Positions 24,190-34,539 of a DNA stretch of 64,000 bases are shown piece by piece. The notes under the pieces are model-generated. The model searched no databases. It worked only from the letters and a program-made list of their open reading frames with translations, and was not told the origin of the DNA. Position 1 is the stretch's first letter. Every line of letters begins with the position of its first letter. Both the position numbers and the translations under genes were made by a program. Source of the stretch: Antedon mediterranea (Eukaryota > Echinodermata > Crinoidea > Comatulida > Antedonidae); assembly GCF_964355755.1 (NCBI RefSeq), contig NC_092677.1, forward strand, positions 17,578,101 to 17,642,100, written 5' to 3'.

Positions 24190-24609
24190 TAAATAAAATA
24201 TGGAGTTTTCATGAATAAAAATAATCACAGAAGAAAGTTCTTACGAATATGACCTTGTGAAACGGTAATTTGAAAATGCAAATAAGGCATGCCTGCAAAT
24301 AATCTACAAATTTAAATTTGTAAAAGATAAATATGCAAAATCTAAAGAATATCTCAATTTCAGTTACCATAGTAACTGTTGCTATGCATAACTAAGGGAA
24401 ATAAATAATTATCAGATAATTATTAATTAATAATTAATACTGAATCCAACCATCACAGTAAAAAAAATATAGAATTTAAAACCAATATTTAATAATAAAG
24501 TGTGATATTTTACATGCTGACCTTAAATGAAATGAAATTTCACATAAGGGCTTCAATATTTGTTATGTAGCATTAACATACCTGAGTATATCATTGACTT
24601 TTGATTGGT

Positions 24610-24960
24610 TCTATTTTGGGGAGGGGAAAGTGGTGGATCCAGGACTTTGAAATAGTTAGGGGGTTGAAGGCGAGGGTCTAACAACTTAACTTTATGTCCT
24701 ATCTTTTGCATTGCAATTTTTAACTTGGTGGGTGGGGGCTTGGAGAAAGGGGGAGGGGGGTGGGAGGGAGGAGTTTGAATCCGTCTATTCATTGGGTCGA
24801 TGGTAGCGGCAGTGTGGGTGGTGCTTGAATGCATGCATTTGACACTCTATAGTGGATGATCGACCAAAGTGTTGCAGTTTATCGTTTTGTGGTTATAGTC
24901 GGGGTGGGAGGGGGAGGGGGGTGGGGTGGTAGTCGAAAGTGGTGGTGGATGGGAATGTGG
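24610..24960. other. G-run island
   Basis: Runs of three to six G on the forward strand at about 24660-24775 and 24898-24945, dense enough to form G-quadruplexes. It lies in the linker-to-ROC intron and has no coding content I trust. Confidence 0.5.
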
Positions 24961-25918
24961 GATCTGCTTAGGTTAGCAAATAAAATAAGTAAACAAATGA
25001 AAGAGGAGTTTCAAAATAAGAGAGGAGTAATCTGTTGCAAAGATTAAAATTCACAACGATCTGATAATTTATTCAAATTTCCAGAGGATATAACCTATAA
25101 AATGACATTAAAACTGGGAATTACAGAATCTATAATTAAGAATATTTTTTTTTCTCACAACACAACTAGAACTATATAAAACATTAAGAATTTTTCTGAC
25201 CAATGAGTTTCAAATCAAATAATCAAAGAAAATAAAATGTTTTTACTAATATACCATGTTTTTTTTTTATAAAAATGCTTATGTTTCTCGCAACACTGCT
25301 TGTAGATTTAAAAATTACCCCAGTATTTTATTTTAGAAAACAATTATTAAACATTAGAACTACCTATTTGTAATAAATCAGCTAAAAAAATACACCACTT
25401 TGGGCGTTATGGTGAAGTAAAGTTTAGTTGCATTGAACAATTTAAAAAAAGTGAAAAACACCCCTTTTTAAATAAATGGTATCTCCCAAAGTATGAAATA
25501 AAAAAAAATAAAAAAAATATGAAACAGGTACACAATGCATTGTTATTAGGCATACACTAATTATTTTTTATAATTAAATGAACAAAACAAAAATATCGTT
25601 CATCAAAATAGTACCAATATCCATTTTAAAAAACCTTAAAAAAGGACAAAATTTGTCAAAAACACAAATTTGGCCGTTGCCATGGAAATATACTTGTGAA
25701 ATAAAAAATACTTCATATTTGATTTCTCTCAACAAATATATAGCCATGTGCAAAATTTGAAAGAAATCCATTTTTTTGAGTCTGCCACTCTTTTTGATAT
25801 TTCTTTGATTCTTACAGACAATGGCTCTTATCTTAAGAGGTTATGTATAAAAACAATTTTAAAAAGTGAATTTAAAATTTGACATTTTGAAAGTGTTATA
25901 TTAATATTTTTGTATTAG

Positions 25919-26084
25919 AATTATTAGTTCCAGCAGAGATATATTCCAAGGGTAAATATGCTATTAAAATATACAAAGATGAGCTTCAAAATGGTGAAAT
26001 CTCAGTTGTGAATTCAAGATGTATGTTTCTTGGAAAAGAAGGTGCTGGCAAGACAAGTTGTGTAAAGGCTATGCTTGGTGAAAG
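25919..26084 (+). CDS. ROC exon with P-loop
   Basis: Acceptor TGTATTAG, donor GTAACA. It encodes a strand-rich lead-in (KYAIKIYKDELQNGEISVVN) and the P-loop MFLGKEGAGKTSCVKAMLGE, with the invariant Lys and Thr/Ser intact. Confidence 0.85.
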
Positions 26085-26453
26085 GTAACAAATAACCAGA
26101 GAATTCTAAAATTAATTTTACTCTTTCCTGTTTGTAGTATATGTATCAATAGTTTTTAGAAAGAAAGCCCATTTGTTTATTCAAATAAACATTATTCCCT
26201 GTATTAAATTTAATTTTCAAACAGAATTATTGAAACTTAGAAATTGTAAAATTATGTTTAATACTAGTGTTGTTAAAATTATTATTAGATGATTTTTTTT
26301 TACTCAAGTGCATAGTTGTATAAAGTAAACCTATGCTAACTAGGATTGCCTTTTTATTTATTTTTTCATAATTTCTGTTTTTCAGTGAATAATATATGTT
26401 TCAGTCTTGAATATTCTAATTATGTTTAACTTTACTATGCATTATTATAATAG

Positions 26454-26554
26454 GTTTAATTCCAGAGAGCCGTCAACAGATGGTATTGTAACAACTACAG
26501 TGTTTCAAGCAAAGAAGGATTGTAGAAAGTGGAAGAAAGTGAAAGATGTAGATG
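26454..26554 (+). CDS. ROC switch I exon
   Basis: Continues in phase and encodes NSREPSTDGIVTTTVF. This is the T-x-G-I segment found after the P-loop in ROC domains and may correspond to switch I. It ends in a Lys-rich stretch, with donor GTGAGT. Confidence 0.75.
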
Positions 26555-26728
26555 GTGAGTTAGCATCAAACAAACTCTTGAAACTTTAACAAATGAACAA
26601 AGCATTGTTCAATTACATACAGTATAAAGACAGAATGAACAATATTAGAAAGTATTTAAACATGTATTTAATTTTTAAATATTGTTGATCTATAAATATA
26701 CATGTTTCATATTTCTTGCTTTGTAAAG

Positions 26729-26785
26729 GTGTTAAACTATCCCAGCAAATTCGTGCACATGCGTTAGAAAAGAAATTAAATGAAG
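26729..26785 (+). CDS. Small ROC exon
   Basis: 57 bp preserving phase 1, encoding VKLSQQIRAHALEKKLNE, an insert-like helix between switch I and switch II. Donor GTAGGT. Confidence 0.65.
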
Positions 26786-26889
26786 GTAGGTACATACTAA
26801 AACATTAAAATGTTATTTTTTATATCTGCAGATTTAGGTATATCAAGCAATATTATTACCATAGTGATTTTTTTAATTGTGTTTAAAAG

Positions 26890-27028
26890 GCAATGATAAC
26901 ACCTGGGCTCAAGTGGTGAATATTGCAAGGAAAGGTTTAACACTGGCAACAGGAAAGGTAGATGTGAGTGACATAAAACTAGTATATGGGACTACGCTGG
27001 TCAACTAGACTACTACATAACACACAGG
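26890..27028 (+). pseudogene. ROC switch II exon with a one-base frameshift
   Basis: The exon opens in frame as GNDNTWAQVVNIARKG and runs to about KVDVSDIKL. The diagnostic switch II motif WDYAGQ and the following LDYYITHR are in another frame. The exon is 139 bp where the flanking phases (1 in, 0 out) need 140. A TGA just upstream in the WDYAGQ frame places the missing base between about 26975 and 26988. Confidence 0.75.
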
Positions 27029-27565
27029 GTATGTTTGTTTTATGCATCTTTATTATTTGGAAAAATTTGTGTGTAAAATCATATTTAAAACTAGATGTGC
27101 ATCATTTGCTTCTTTCTTAAGGCAACTCAGACAGCATCGTATGGCGTTTTGACTCGTCTGTCCTGTCTGTGTTGATTCCTGACAAGACGAGGCCTATCGA
27201 GTTGTCTTGATATAGTGTCGGGCGTATAGTTTTTAGATCATCAGGGGAACATCAATATGTTTAATTTTCCTCCGACGAGATGACTCGTCTGAGTGGCCAT
27301 TATGGGTATACTCATACTGTAATGACTGAGCATGAGCTCTAAGTGCCATTCTCGTAAATTCATGAACATTGAGTTATTAAATTACTGCATAGCATTCCGA
27401 AGCTTAAGCTGAGATTCACTTAAGGTGTACTTACTACAAATAAAACCCACAGCAATATGTACAGTATAACATTTTGACCATTATGACATTCACAGATAAT
27501 ATATATATAACTACAATAAGTAAAGAATGATATGGTCATCATTAGCTTTTTGTATTTTTTTATAG

Positions 27566-27655
27566 TTTTTTCTCACAAATAAAGTGTCGTATTGTGTGGT
27601 ATTTTGTGTTACGGACAACTTGAATGAATTAGCTAATTCACGAGATTCGTCCATA
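27566..27655 (+). CDS. ROC exon, central strand
   Basis: 90 bp in phase 0. It encodes FFLTNKVSYCVVFCVTDNL, the hydrophobic strand after switch II in ROC domains, then a short linker. Donor GTAAGT. Confidence 0.75.
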
Positions 27656-27768
27656 GTAAGTAAAATTTATTCAAGTCAATTGTTTAATTTAAAACATAAC
27701 TTGGTATTGATTATAGTTTTAATAGCCTTATACTTTAAATTACAATTTGATTTTTATTTTTATTTTAG

Positions 27769-27960
27769 GATTCACTCAGAATGACCAATTTGGACATGAA
27801 TTTGTTCTGGATAAGGTCTATTTATGAACATACTGTGTTACGACATGATTTAGGAAATCCCATTTTTGTTGATGACAAGAGTATAGAGTCACCTCCTGTC
27901 TGTTTGGTTGCTACCCATATGGACAAATTGTCAGGCACAGAATCAGAAAAAAAGATAAAG
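27769..27960 (+). CDS. ROC exon with G4 motif
   Basis: 64 codons in phase 0. Contains NLFWIRSIYEHTV and PPVCLVATHMDKL, where THMD takes the place of the NKxD guanine-specificity motif as is usual in ROC domains. Donor GTAATA. Confidence 0.8.
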
Positions 27961-28058
27961 GTAATAACCCTAGTATATGATTTTATTACAATTTGACAAA
28001 ACTCATTAAGTATATTGTTATAGTTGTAGTTATTTATTATATAATTTTGGTAATAAAG

Positions 28059-28301
28059 GCTGAGAAGATGTTCATGCAGATGTTTGATGCAATGAAAGGA
28101 ATGCCTTATGCCAAGCATGTAGATCGTGTAATGTACATGGTGGATAACACTGTAAAGTCACATGAAGGTATTGAAAAACTTAAACGAAATGTTGGTAGAT
28201 ACATGAAAGCAATGGTACAGGAAGTTCCTGTAAAGTGGGTTAATTTGCAGGAAAAGTTGCAAATAATTGGAAAAACAAGATTGTACATTACCTTGACAGA
28301 G
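28059..28301 (+). CDS. ROC-COR junction exon
   Basis: 81 codons in phase 0. Includes MYMVDNTVKSHEGIEKLKRN and EVPVKWVNLQEKLQ. The PVKW segment is characteristic of the start of the COR region in ROCO proteins. Confidence 0.8.
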
Positions 28302-28540
28302 GTAAGGGTTGAATGAATTTGGTTTTCAACGTATAGTTGTAGAATTCTGTTATTCAATATGTTGTATTTGTGAATAATCAATCATTTGTCAGTAATGCGG
28401 CCGTGAGCAGTCTGTATAGTACCTTCCAATACTGTACTTGTAGTGGCTACTGTTATAGTACTACTACTGTCCTGTTGAATTATTTATTTATCAATTGAAT
28501 TTAGTGTAATAATTACATTAAAATGTCAATTCTGCATTAG

Positions 28541-28735
28541 GTTTCAGAGATTTCCACCGAATGTGGAATTCTTCAAGATGTACTCACCACTGCCATAAGT
28601 TATCTGAATGACACTGGAATAATCATGTATACTGGAACTAACGAGAAATTAAGAAACATTGTGATAACAAATCTTCACTGAATGATTACAATTTTGACAA
28701 AAGTCATCACAGTAGTTACACCAACGTTTGAAATG
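28541..28735 (+). pseudogene. COR exon with an in-frame TGA
   Basis: 65 codons in phase 0 from VSEISTECGILQDVL, through LNDTGIIMYTG, to NIVITNLH, where TGA (28679-28681) falls. The frame continues open as MITILTKVITVVTP to donor GTTAGT. The usual residue here in COR domains is Trp, and TGG to TGA is a single change, so this reads as a nonsense mutation. Confidence 0.75.
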
Positions 28736-28898
28736 GTTAGTAAATGCTTATTATCTATAACTAGATTTTAATATACTAGATTGCAAATAAAAGTAAAATA
28801 ATAATGACCCTTATTAATGTATTTCTTGAAACTTGGTACTAGTTGTATATCAGTAGGTCTATTGCATTTAGAATCTGTACTGTATTTTTTGTACACAG

Positions 28899-29072
28899 AA
28901 GAATGTAAAAGATCGGAAGCAATTACAGAAGCTATGGGAAAAGCTTAGCAATAAAGGAGTTCTTGAAGAGAAGTTACTACGTTATTTGTGGCGGGACTAT
29001 AACGATAAAGATCTCTTTGAAATCTTTATAGAATTGATGAAAGTTTTTCGTTTGCTCTTTGAGAAGAAAAAG
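28899..29072 (+). CDS. COR winged-helix exon
   Basis: 58 codons in phase 0: KQLQKLWEKLSNKGVLEEKL, LLRYLWRDYNDKDLFEIF and FRLLFEKKK. This is the typical helix plus LW-RDY segment of the COR region. Donor GTTGGC. Confidence 0.75.
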
Positions 29073-29169
29073 GTTGGCAAATGCTATACATTTTTAATCG
29101 TTTCTTTGATGAAGCTTATACTAATCATTTGTACCAATTTATGTCTAATTGTGATGTTTATATTAACAG

Positions 29170-29472
29170 GGAATTGAAGAAGGTAATCGGGTATTCCTGG
29201 TTCCCTGCCGAATGGAAGTTGACAAAAAAGACAGTTTGCAAGTCATAGCAGATGACAAACAAACTATATCAATTTATCTGACTCCAACTGACTTTCTTCC
29301 GGACGCTGTGTACAACACATTAGTTGTTGCATTCCTCGAATTGATGACTGAAAAGGGTAGTGATGATTCAGAAGTGTTCCGGAATCGTAGTGATTTCAAA
29401 TTTAGTAATCACACTGTCAGTTTAGGTTCTGTCAAAATTAACCATGAAAGGGAAAAACCATATGCATTAAAG
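29170..29472 (+). pseudogene. COR exon with a lost splice donor
   Basis: 101 codons in phase 0, from GIEEGNRVFLVPCRM through PDAVYNTLVVAFLELM to KPYALK. The base after the exon is A (ATATGA), where GTATGA would be a normal donor. As a result the frame stops two codons later. The next exon still exists at 29674, so loss of GT looks like a mutation and not a true gene end. Confidence 0.7.
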
Positions 29473-29673
29473 ATATGAAATGAATCGCTATTTTTATTAT
29501 CAATATGGTACACTTTTGAGAATTTCTATAAAATATATAGGTAGCATTGTGAATTTTCAGTTTATACAGTAGTCTGCCCATACACCATGCCTCTACCATA
29601 CAGATATGTTCAATTGGGTATTAGGGAATAGTCAGATGAGTTTGTGAAAAGTGAATATCTTTCATTTTCACAG

Positions 29674-29734
29674 CTTGAAATAACACGCTGGATTGAAATT
29701 GATATTTGAACCAGAACCAAGTGTCTGCATGGAG
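29674..29734 (+). pseudogene. Last COR exon with TGA
   Basis: Acceptor TTTTCACAG. Encodes LEITRWIEIDI and then TGA at 29707-29709. The expected P-x-P...C segment (EPEPSVCME) is visible one frame over, hinting at an additional small indel. Exon length still fits the phases of its neighbours, so this second inference is weaker. A donor at 29735 or 29744 is possible. Confidence 0.6.
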
Positions 29735-29933
29735 GTAATTGATGTGAGATTATTACTTTCAAACATAGTTATCACATAATATCAATTTATAAATAACACG
29801 TTGACCTCATATTTTAGGTACTAAGCTATAATTATATCTCAATCATTATAATCATTATTCATCATTATCAATCAAAAAAACTATATTAATTCTAGTATTG
29901 TGTTATTGTTAATATTATTACTGTCATCGCCAG

Positions 29934-30008
29934 CCTCGGATCTGGAGTCAGAGCTAAAGGCAGTAACAGAAATAGAGTCGGAGTCAGTGTCATTGAGGAT
30001 ATTTGGAG
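29934..30008 (+). CDS. Acidic linker exon before the death folds
   Basis: Phase 1 in and out. It encodes SDLESELKAVTEIESESVSL, acceptor TCGCCAG and donor GTAACG. Confidence 0.5.
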
Positions 30009-30120
30009 GTAACGATATTTAGATTAAGTAAAACAACTATTAGATTGTTAGTTATTCGTTTGTTGTATATACCAATTTATACTAAATACTGTTAATATCT
30101 TAAGTATTGTTTTTGTACAG

Positions 30121-30647
30121 GATCAGCTGAGAAGAAATTTCAGTCTATGTTGGTGCAAGTATCGAATTGGTATGATGAACATGACTCACTTGATATGCTG
30201 AAGGTGTTATGCAAAGGTCTTGTAACACCTTACATAGCTCTACAAAAGGCTGACATCACCATGGATTTGTTTAATTTATTGAAACAGGCTGGTCATCTTA
30301 CCATAACCAACTTTAAAGTTGTTATCGATATCATCAATGTCACCGGTACCAAAGGTGCTCTTGAGGCTAACAAATATCTGAAGAACATGTTTGAGGAATC
30401 CTACCATCATGTAACAAATGTTACAACGTATCGACAGAAGCTGATAGATTTTGGCAAAACGCTTTCCCAAGAAGATGTAAAAATGCTCATCGATCTAAAC
30501 AATGTTTCTAGGAAACAACGTGCCAACCAGTGGACTGTGATTCTAGATCTTGAACAGAGGGGCATCTTAAGGGAAGATAAATTGCGGTCATTTATCGAAC
30601 ATTTGAAAGAGAATAAGATGACAGTTGCTGCGGAAATGTTAGAATAG
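30121..30647 (+). CDS. Terminal exon with two DED-like death folds
   Basis: Acceptor TTTTGTACAG, phase 1, ending at the stop 30645-30647. The first fold covers roughly FQSMLVQVSNWYDEHDSLDM to VVIDIINVTG. The second starts YRQKLIDFGKTLSQEDVKML and runs through LDLEQRGILREDKLRSFIEH. The pattern of six helices with SxEDVKxL and LExRGxLxEDxL resembles death effector domains. The RxDL motif typical of caspase-8/FADD DEDs is not evident, so another death fold remains possible. Confidence 0.7.
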
Positions 30648-31199
30648 CACCTATTTGAACTATCACCAAAATTACGGTAGTTAGGGAAATGCAGCGATGG
30701 TTAAATAAGTATGAAGTGGTTGACTTATTTGGTTCTTATTTAATAATTTCAAACAACCTCATTGAGATTTGCTGTTTAAAGAGTTGTGATATCTTCTCCA
30801 CTCCATAATTCTCTATATACGCCCACTTCTGTGCAGAAAATGTTTGTGGACATAGAGGCCTACGTAATCAAAAGGTAGAGGCATTATACCCTTATAATTG
30901 ATATTTTTCAATTATAAATATTGCATTGGTGAAAGTAGAAGTTTTTGATTTAGACAAAATTGGCTTGGTAATTGACAGTTGGTTTTGTAACTATAGGTTG
31001 TTTTCTGTTTAAAGCACCCAGAAGTCACCACTTTGAAACTTAAGAGATGATGAAAAGGGTAGTTTAGTACCCAGGCCCAATCATAACTTGACCAACCATA
31101 GAGTAATATAAATAAATGTGTTATAGAAATAGAACTGGAAGTCACAACTATTTATAGACACTAATTAAAAAGAAACAGAAACTTGTTGTGAATACTGGC

Positions 31200-31299
31200 A
31201 TATCATCATATATATATATATATATATATATCTATATTGAGGCAGTTTTAACTTATTTGATCTTGATTTTTTTCTATATCCTGCCTATGCAGCTCTTTG

Positions 31300-31339
<40 letters not shown>

Positions 31340-31449
31340 CAATGATGTTGCGTAGCACTGTGTAAATTATATATAAATCATACTGTAAATTATAGAAACA
31401 GTGCTCATATTCGCCGAATATGAGCACTGTTTCTATAATTTACAGTATG

Positions 31450-31495
<46 letters not shown>

Positions 31496-31562
31496 ATAAT
31501 TTACAGTATGATTTATATATAATTTACACAGTGCTACGCAACATCATTGATTTACATATACA
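31200..31562. repeat. TA microsatellites and an inverted repeat centred at 31414
   Basis: Several TATATA runs surround a long inverted repeat. The block from TGATGTTGCGTAGCACTGTG to CAGTGCTCATATTCG is repeated inverted after 31414. A third, direct copy occurs at about 31845-31920. Such structure can extrude cruciforms and is hard to assemble. Confidence 0.8.
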
Positions 31563-31697
31563 CAATATTATTTAAAAAACCGTTGCGATTTAAAGTTGGA
31601 ATTTATTCTGACTTGTTAAGCCTCCACTGATTGTGAGGGCGTTTGTTGTATGAGAGAATGTATCTGGTGGGTGAAAATCTGTGATAATACCATACAT

Positions 31698-31769
31698 GGC
31701 TCTGTGGTCTAGTGGTATGATACTCGCCCTGTAAGCGAGAGGTTGCAGGTTCGAATCCCGCCAGAGACA
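31698..31769 (+). tRNA. tRNA-Thr(TGT)-like gene or tRNA-derived repeat
   Basis: A 72-nt sequence can fold as a cloverleaf. The acceptor is GGCTCTG/CAGAGAC with one mismatch, and the D arm contains an A box (TGGTCTAGTGGT). The anticodon stem CTCGC/GCGAG has a seven-base loop CCTGTAA giving TGT. The T arm has B box GGTTCGAATCC and one stem mismatch. A T run follows directly. Position 33 is C, not T, and the two mismatches suggest a pseudogene or SINE head. The flanks are palindromic repeats. Confidence 0.55.
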
Positions 31770-31919
31770 TTTTTTCATACAACTAAAAAATACGGAACTT
31801 TCGCCAATGAGCTATGCTCGACGCGATTATGAGATCATGTTCCGAATATGAGCACTGTTTCTATAATTTACAGTATGATTTATATATAATTTACACAGTG
31901 CTACGCAACATCATTGATT

Positions 31920-31972
<53 letters not shown>

Positions 31973-31974
31973 TT

Positions 31975-32114
31975 ATACATACTTTAACACTAAGGAATAA
32001 AAAAAAATTGTTTATACTGTTTTATTTACATTACATTATATATACATATATAATGTAATGTAAATAAAACAGTATAAACAATTTTTTTTTATTCCTTAGT
32101 GTTAAAGTATGTAT
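31975..32114. repeat. Near-perfect 140-bp palindrome
   Basis: ATACATACTTTAACACTAAG on the left returns as its reverse complement ending at 32114. The arms of about 70 bp meet near 32044 with no real spacer. It may be a MITE without flanks or a fold-back amplification product. Confidence 0.9.
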
Positions 32115-33119
32115 TTTTCTTTTATATGTTTAATTTTGCTCCTTTAGATTTCATAAAATTGAAAATGATTGTGTTTATACGAAATAATCAAACATAAATC
32201 ATCATTGGATGGAAATGTTATTTATTACATTAAATGACGATGATAAACTGTAAGTCAACAATTTGGCCGTGCTATTACACAATCAAATATAAACACGACC
32301 GACCGTTAAGGTACAGTATATATAATCATATAGTTAATCCTAGTTACATATGTTTATGTTAATTATCACCTAAAATTCGTACTACACTATATAACTAGAG
32401 TATTTTAGAAATCTACATAAATTCATATTAAAGTACAAACATTCGTATTAAAACCTATAAGGCCCAGAGGCACACCACTTCTGTATTAAATGGATAAATG
32501 TTTTGCTAAAACTTATACAAGAATGATTTACTATGTCTATAATTATACAGTTGTATTGATACAAGTACGGAACATATGGCATACATTTATTGTAATACAA
32601 TTAATTCACCGTAATCCTATATATTATATTCCTATAACCCTAGCATGTCGTTTTGATAACCATATCTGGGTAACCGCGCCCAAAAAACCATCTCGGTAGG
32701 TTACCACCCTGACAAACGAGGGGAACCCCAGAACCATGGATTGGAGTATACGGTCCCGTGCTAGATTTGGGTTAAAGTTGAAAATCATTAAGAAGCAGCC
32801 AGCTGATACTCCTAATGCTCACTTTAATATTTGTATTTAAATTGAGAGTTGTAAAAAGAGAAAAACTGCTAAAGAAGAAAAACGCTGTTATGTTGAGATA
32901 TTTATTTATTTGAACTTACACCTTTAAATCGGTGGCACTCAACAATTGGTGCGTTCATAAATAAAAGTTACAAATTCACAAACTTAACTAAACAAATATG
33001 TAAAACAAGAAGAAAAAAAATGCATAAATACACATGAACTCTTTACTAAATACTGATATGATAGAACAGATAGCTCTCGGAGAAAAAAAATGTCACGTCT
33101 CTTAACAAAATAACAAATT

Positions 33120-33745
33120 AAAACTTAAATTAACTGATGTTCAGTAATACAGATCTTGATCTAATATAAAGATTGAACATTTTTTCCAAGCTCTCTTGGC
33201 ATAAAGTGTACAAAATCTATCAAAAATCTGCTCTACTTCATTAGGTAGAGAAATAGCTATTGATCCTAAAACATAATACAGTTTATTATCGATAGTTGAG
33301 TTTGAAAATTCATTCCAGATATTATTATAATTAATTAGTGCATGTTCAAGCTTATCCATCTCTTCCAATCTTATGTTTGTAAGAGCAGGACAGAAAACAG
33401 AAAGTGTCTTATAGTTTCCTCTTGATTAATGTTGCAAAGTGTACAAAAACCATTATTTTCTTCAGACCATCTAGAAAGTAGAGGATTATTACCCAATATG
33501 TATTGTCACGATTGTTCTAGAAGGTCTTATCTATATCTAATTTATTTATGGTACACCATACATCTGATCCATAATTAATTGAAGGGAGGGCAATTGTCAT
33601 CCAAAGGATGTCCCAAAAATATACCCTATTGAAATTATCAAAATTGTCAACAACAGACTTGATATAAGCAATCAATCTATTACCTTTCTTTCCGCAAAAT
33701 GCTCTGCAACAAATCAGAGAAACCTTTTCAGTGATTAATACAAAT
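33120..33745 (-). pseudogene. LINE ORF2 C-terminal fragment
   Basis: Reading the reverse strand, frames give a segment with ALPSINYGSDVWCTI, then CTLCNINQEETIRHF, a Cys-Cys-His zinc-finger-like tail seen at the end of LINE reverse-transcriptase ORFs. It ends MEEMDKLEHALINY. Frameshifts separate the parts. 5'-truncated and dead. Confidence 0.65.
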
Positions 33746-33798
33746 AATCACAAAATATGAATAAAGATTTGTAACTAATAATATAACTTACTTTATAG

Positions 33799-34179
33799 AA
33801 AGGATAGGAGAATATCTGCTTGACAAACAAAAAACACTGTGTAGCAATGCCAAGACATTCACACCATTTATAATGAACGAAAAAACTGCTATTGACATTT
33901 CTAAAATGTTCATCGATCTTGAAATGGACCTTCTCAAAAGAACGGAGGTGGAAGAGTGCCGGCAAATAACATCAAACAATCTATCAACTATGTCTATCAA
34001 ATTCCTAAAGGAGATTGGTTTTAGTGTGAATAAGTCATGATTGCAACCAGTCAATACCATTGAATACCTTGTTAACTACTATCACTACTATACAATCCAA
34101 ATGTGGATGTAAAGTTCTTATAGAGGGCGAGAGTGGCATTGGAAAGACAACATTGCTACAATACATAGCATTAGTCTAG
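33799..34179 (+). pseudogene. NACHT N-terminal part with P-loop and stop
   Basis: Acceptor CTTTATAG. The first frame encodes RIGEYLLDKQKTLCSNAKTF through VEECRQITSNNLSTM to EIGFSVNKS. The P-loop is in another frame, giving KCGCKVLIEGESGIGKTTL. A TAG follows ALV, where a Trp codon would be a one-base change away. NACHT ATPases use this loop for nucleotide binding. Confidence 0.7.
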
Positions 34180-34284
34180 GACCTGGGTCAGATTTGTATG
34201 CATTTAAGAATATCTCAACTGTTATAGGATAATTTGACCCCAACGAACAACATGGAATGTGTGCCAAAATCGGGGTCAAAATGT

Positions 34285-34410
34285 GTGGTTCTTATATCTC
34301 GGCAATCACTGTGCAATGTTCCGTTGTTTCTTCTTTCAATTTGTATTATATGGGAAGATGAAGCAAACAAGCTTCCATCTGATAAATGTGTAACAGTTCG
34401 TTAAAAGGCA
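34285..34410 (+). pseudogene. NACHT internal fragment
   Basis: A forward frame reads SRQSLCNVPLFLLSICIIW then EDEANKLPSDK. This resembles the segment just after the NACHT sensor region in NLR proteins (NPLFLxxxCxLWED type). The intervening Walker B part is missing, so there has been a large internal deletion. Confidence 0.6.
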
Positions 34411-34539
34411 AGAACTGAGCAATGATATTGAGGAATTTGAAGACGCGCCGGTAGACTAAATCTAAATGCCATGATTTTGTTAGGAAAGTGCATGTATAAA
34501 TCTTTAAAATTAAATAAATATTCAATATGCCAATAAGAT

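Larger units (their letters stand above)
21360..25850. mobile_element. Large foldback element in the linker-to-ROC intron
   Basis: Sequence near 21360-21430 (GAGCCATTGTCTGT, then a GGATTTCTCTCAA block) recurs inverted near 25730-25850. AATGG/TACCATT with AAAAAGGGGTGTTTTT near 21700-21730 recurs inverted near 25455-25490. The inner left part holds several diverged units with GACCTTGT and ACCATAGTAACTGTTTCTATG words. The 22853-24189 transposon is nested in it. There is no transposase of its own. The ends are approximate. Confidence 0.55.
16007..30647 (+). pseudogene. Ankyrin-ROC-COR-DED (ROCO family) gene, disrupted
   Basis: At least six one-repeat ankyrin exons (16007-16111, 16353-16457, 16919-17023, 19167-19274, 19442-19549, 19782-19883) lead through a linker exon at 20862-20952 into the GTPase. 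ROC exons are 25919-26084 (P-loop GKEGAGKTS), 26454-26554, 26729-26785, 26890-27028 (WDYAGQ), 27566-27655 and 27769-27960 (THMD). COR exons are 28059-28301, 28541-28735, 28899-29072, 29170-29472 and 29674-29734. Exons 29934-30008 and 30121-30647 encode two DED-like folds and the stop. ROCO proteins are intracellular GTPases, and death folds recruit partners, so an immune or cell-death adaptor role is plausible. Lesions: a missing base near 26975-26988, TGA at 28679-28681, a lost donor at 29473 and TGA at 29707-29709. The 5' end is not visible. Confidence 0.75.

Noticed and set aside
24553-25047. Proline-rich and glycine-rich frames over the G-run island
   Set aside because: Composition artefacts of the G/C runs, opposite each other on the two strands.
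28679-28681. TGA as a selenocysteine or readthrough codon
   Set aside because: The position matches a conserved Trp in COR domains and other lesions are present. Nothing suggests a selenocysteine element.
29473-29673. AT-AC type intron after the COR exon
   Set aside because: The sequence after the exon is ATATGA, not the ATATCC of U12 introns, and the acceptor is a normal CAG. A mutated GT donor is simpler.
31590-31778. 62-residue reverse-strand frame with RDSNLQPLAYRAS
   Set aside because: It is the reverse complement of the tRNA-like sequence and is a familiar spurious frame.
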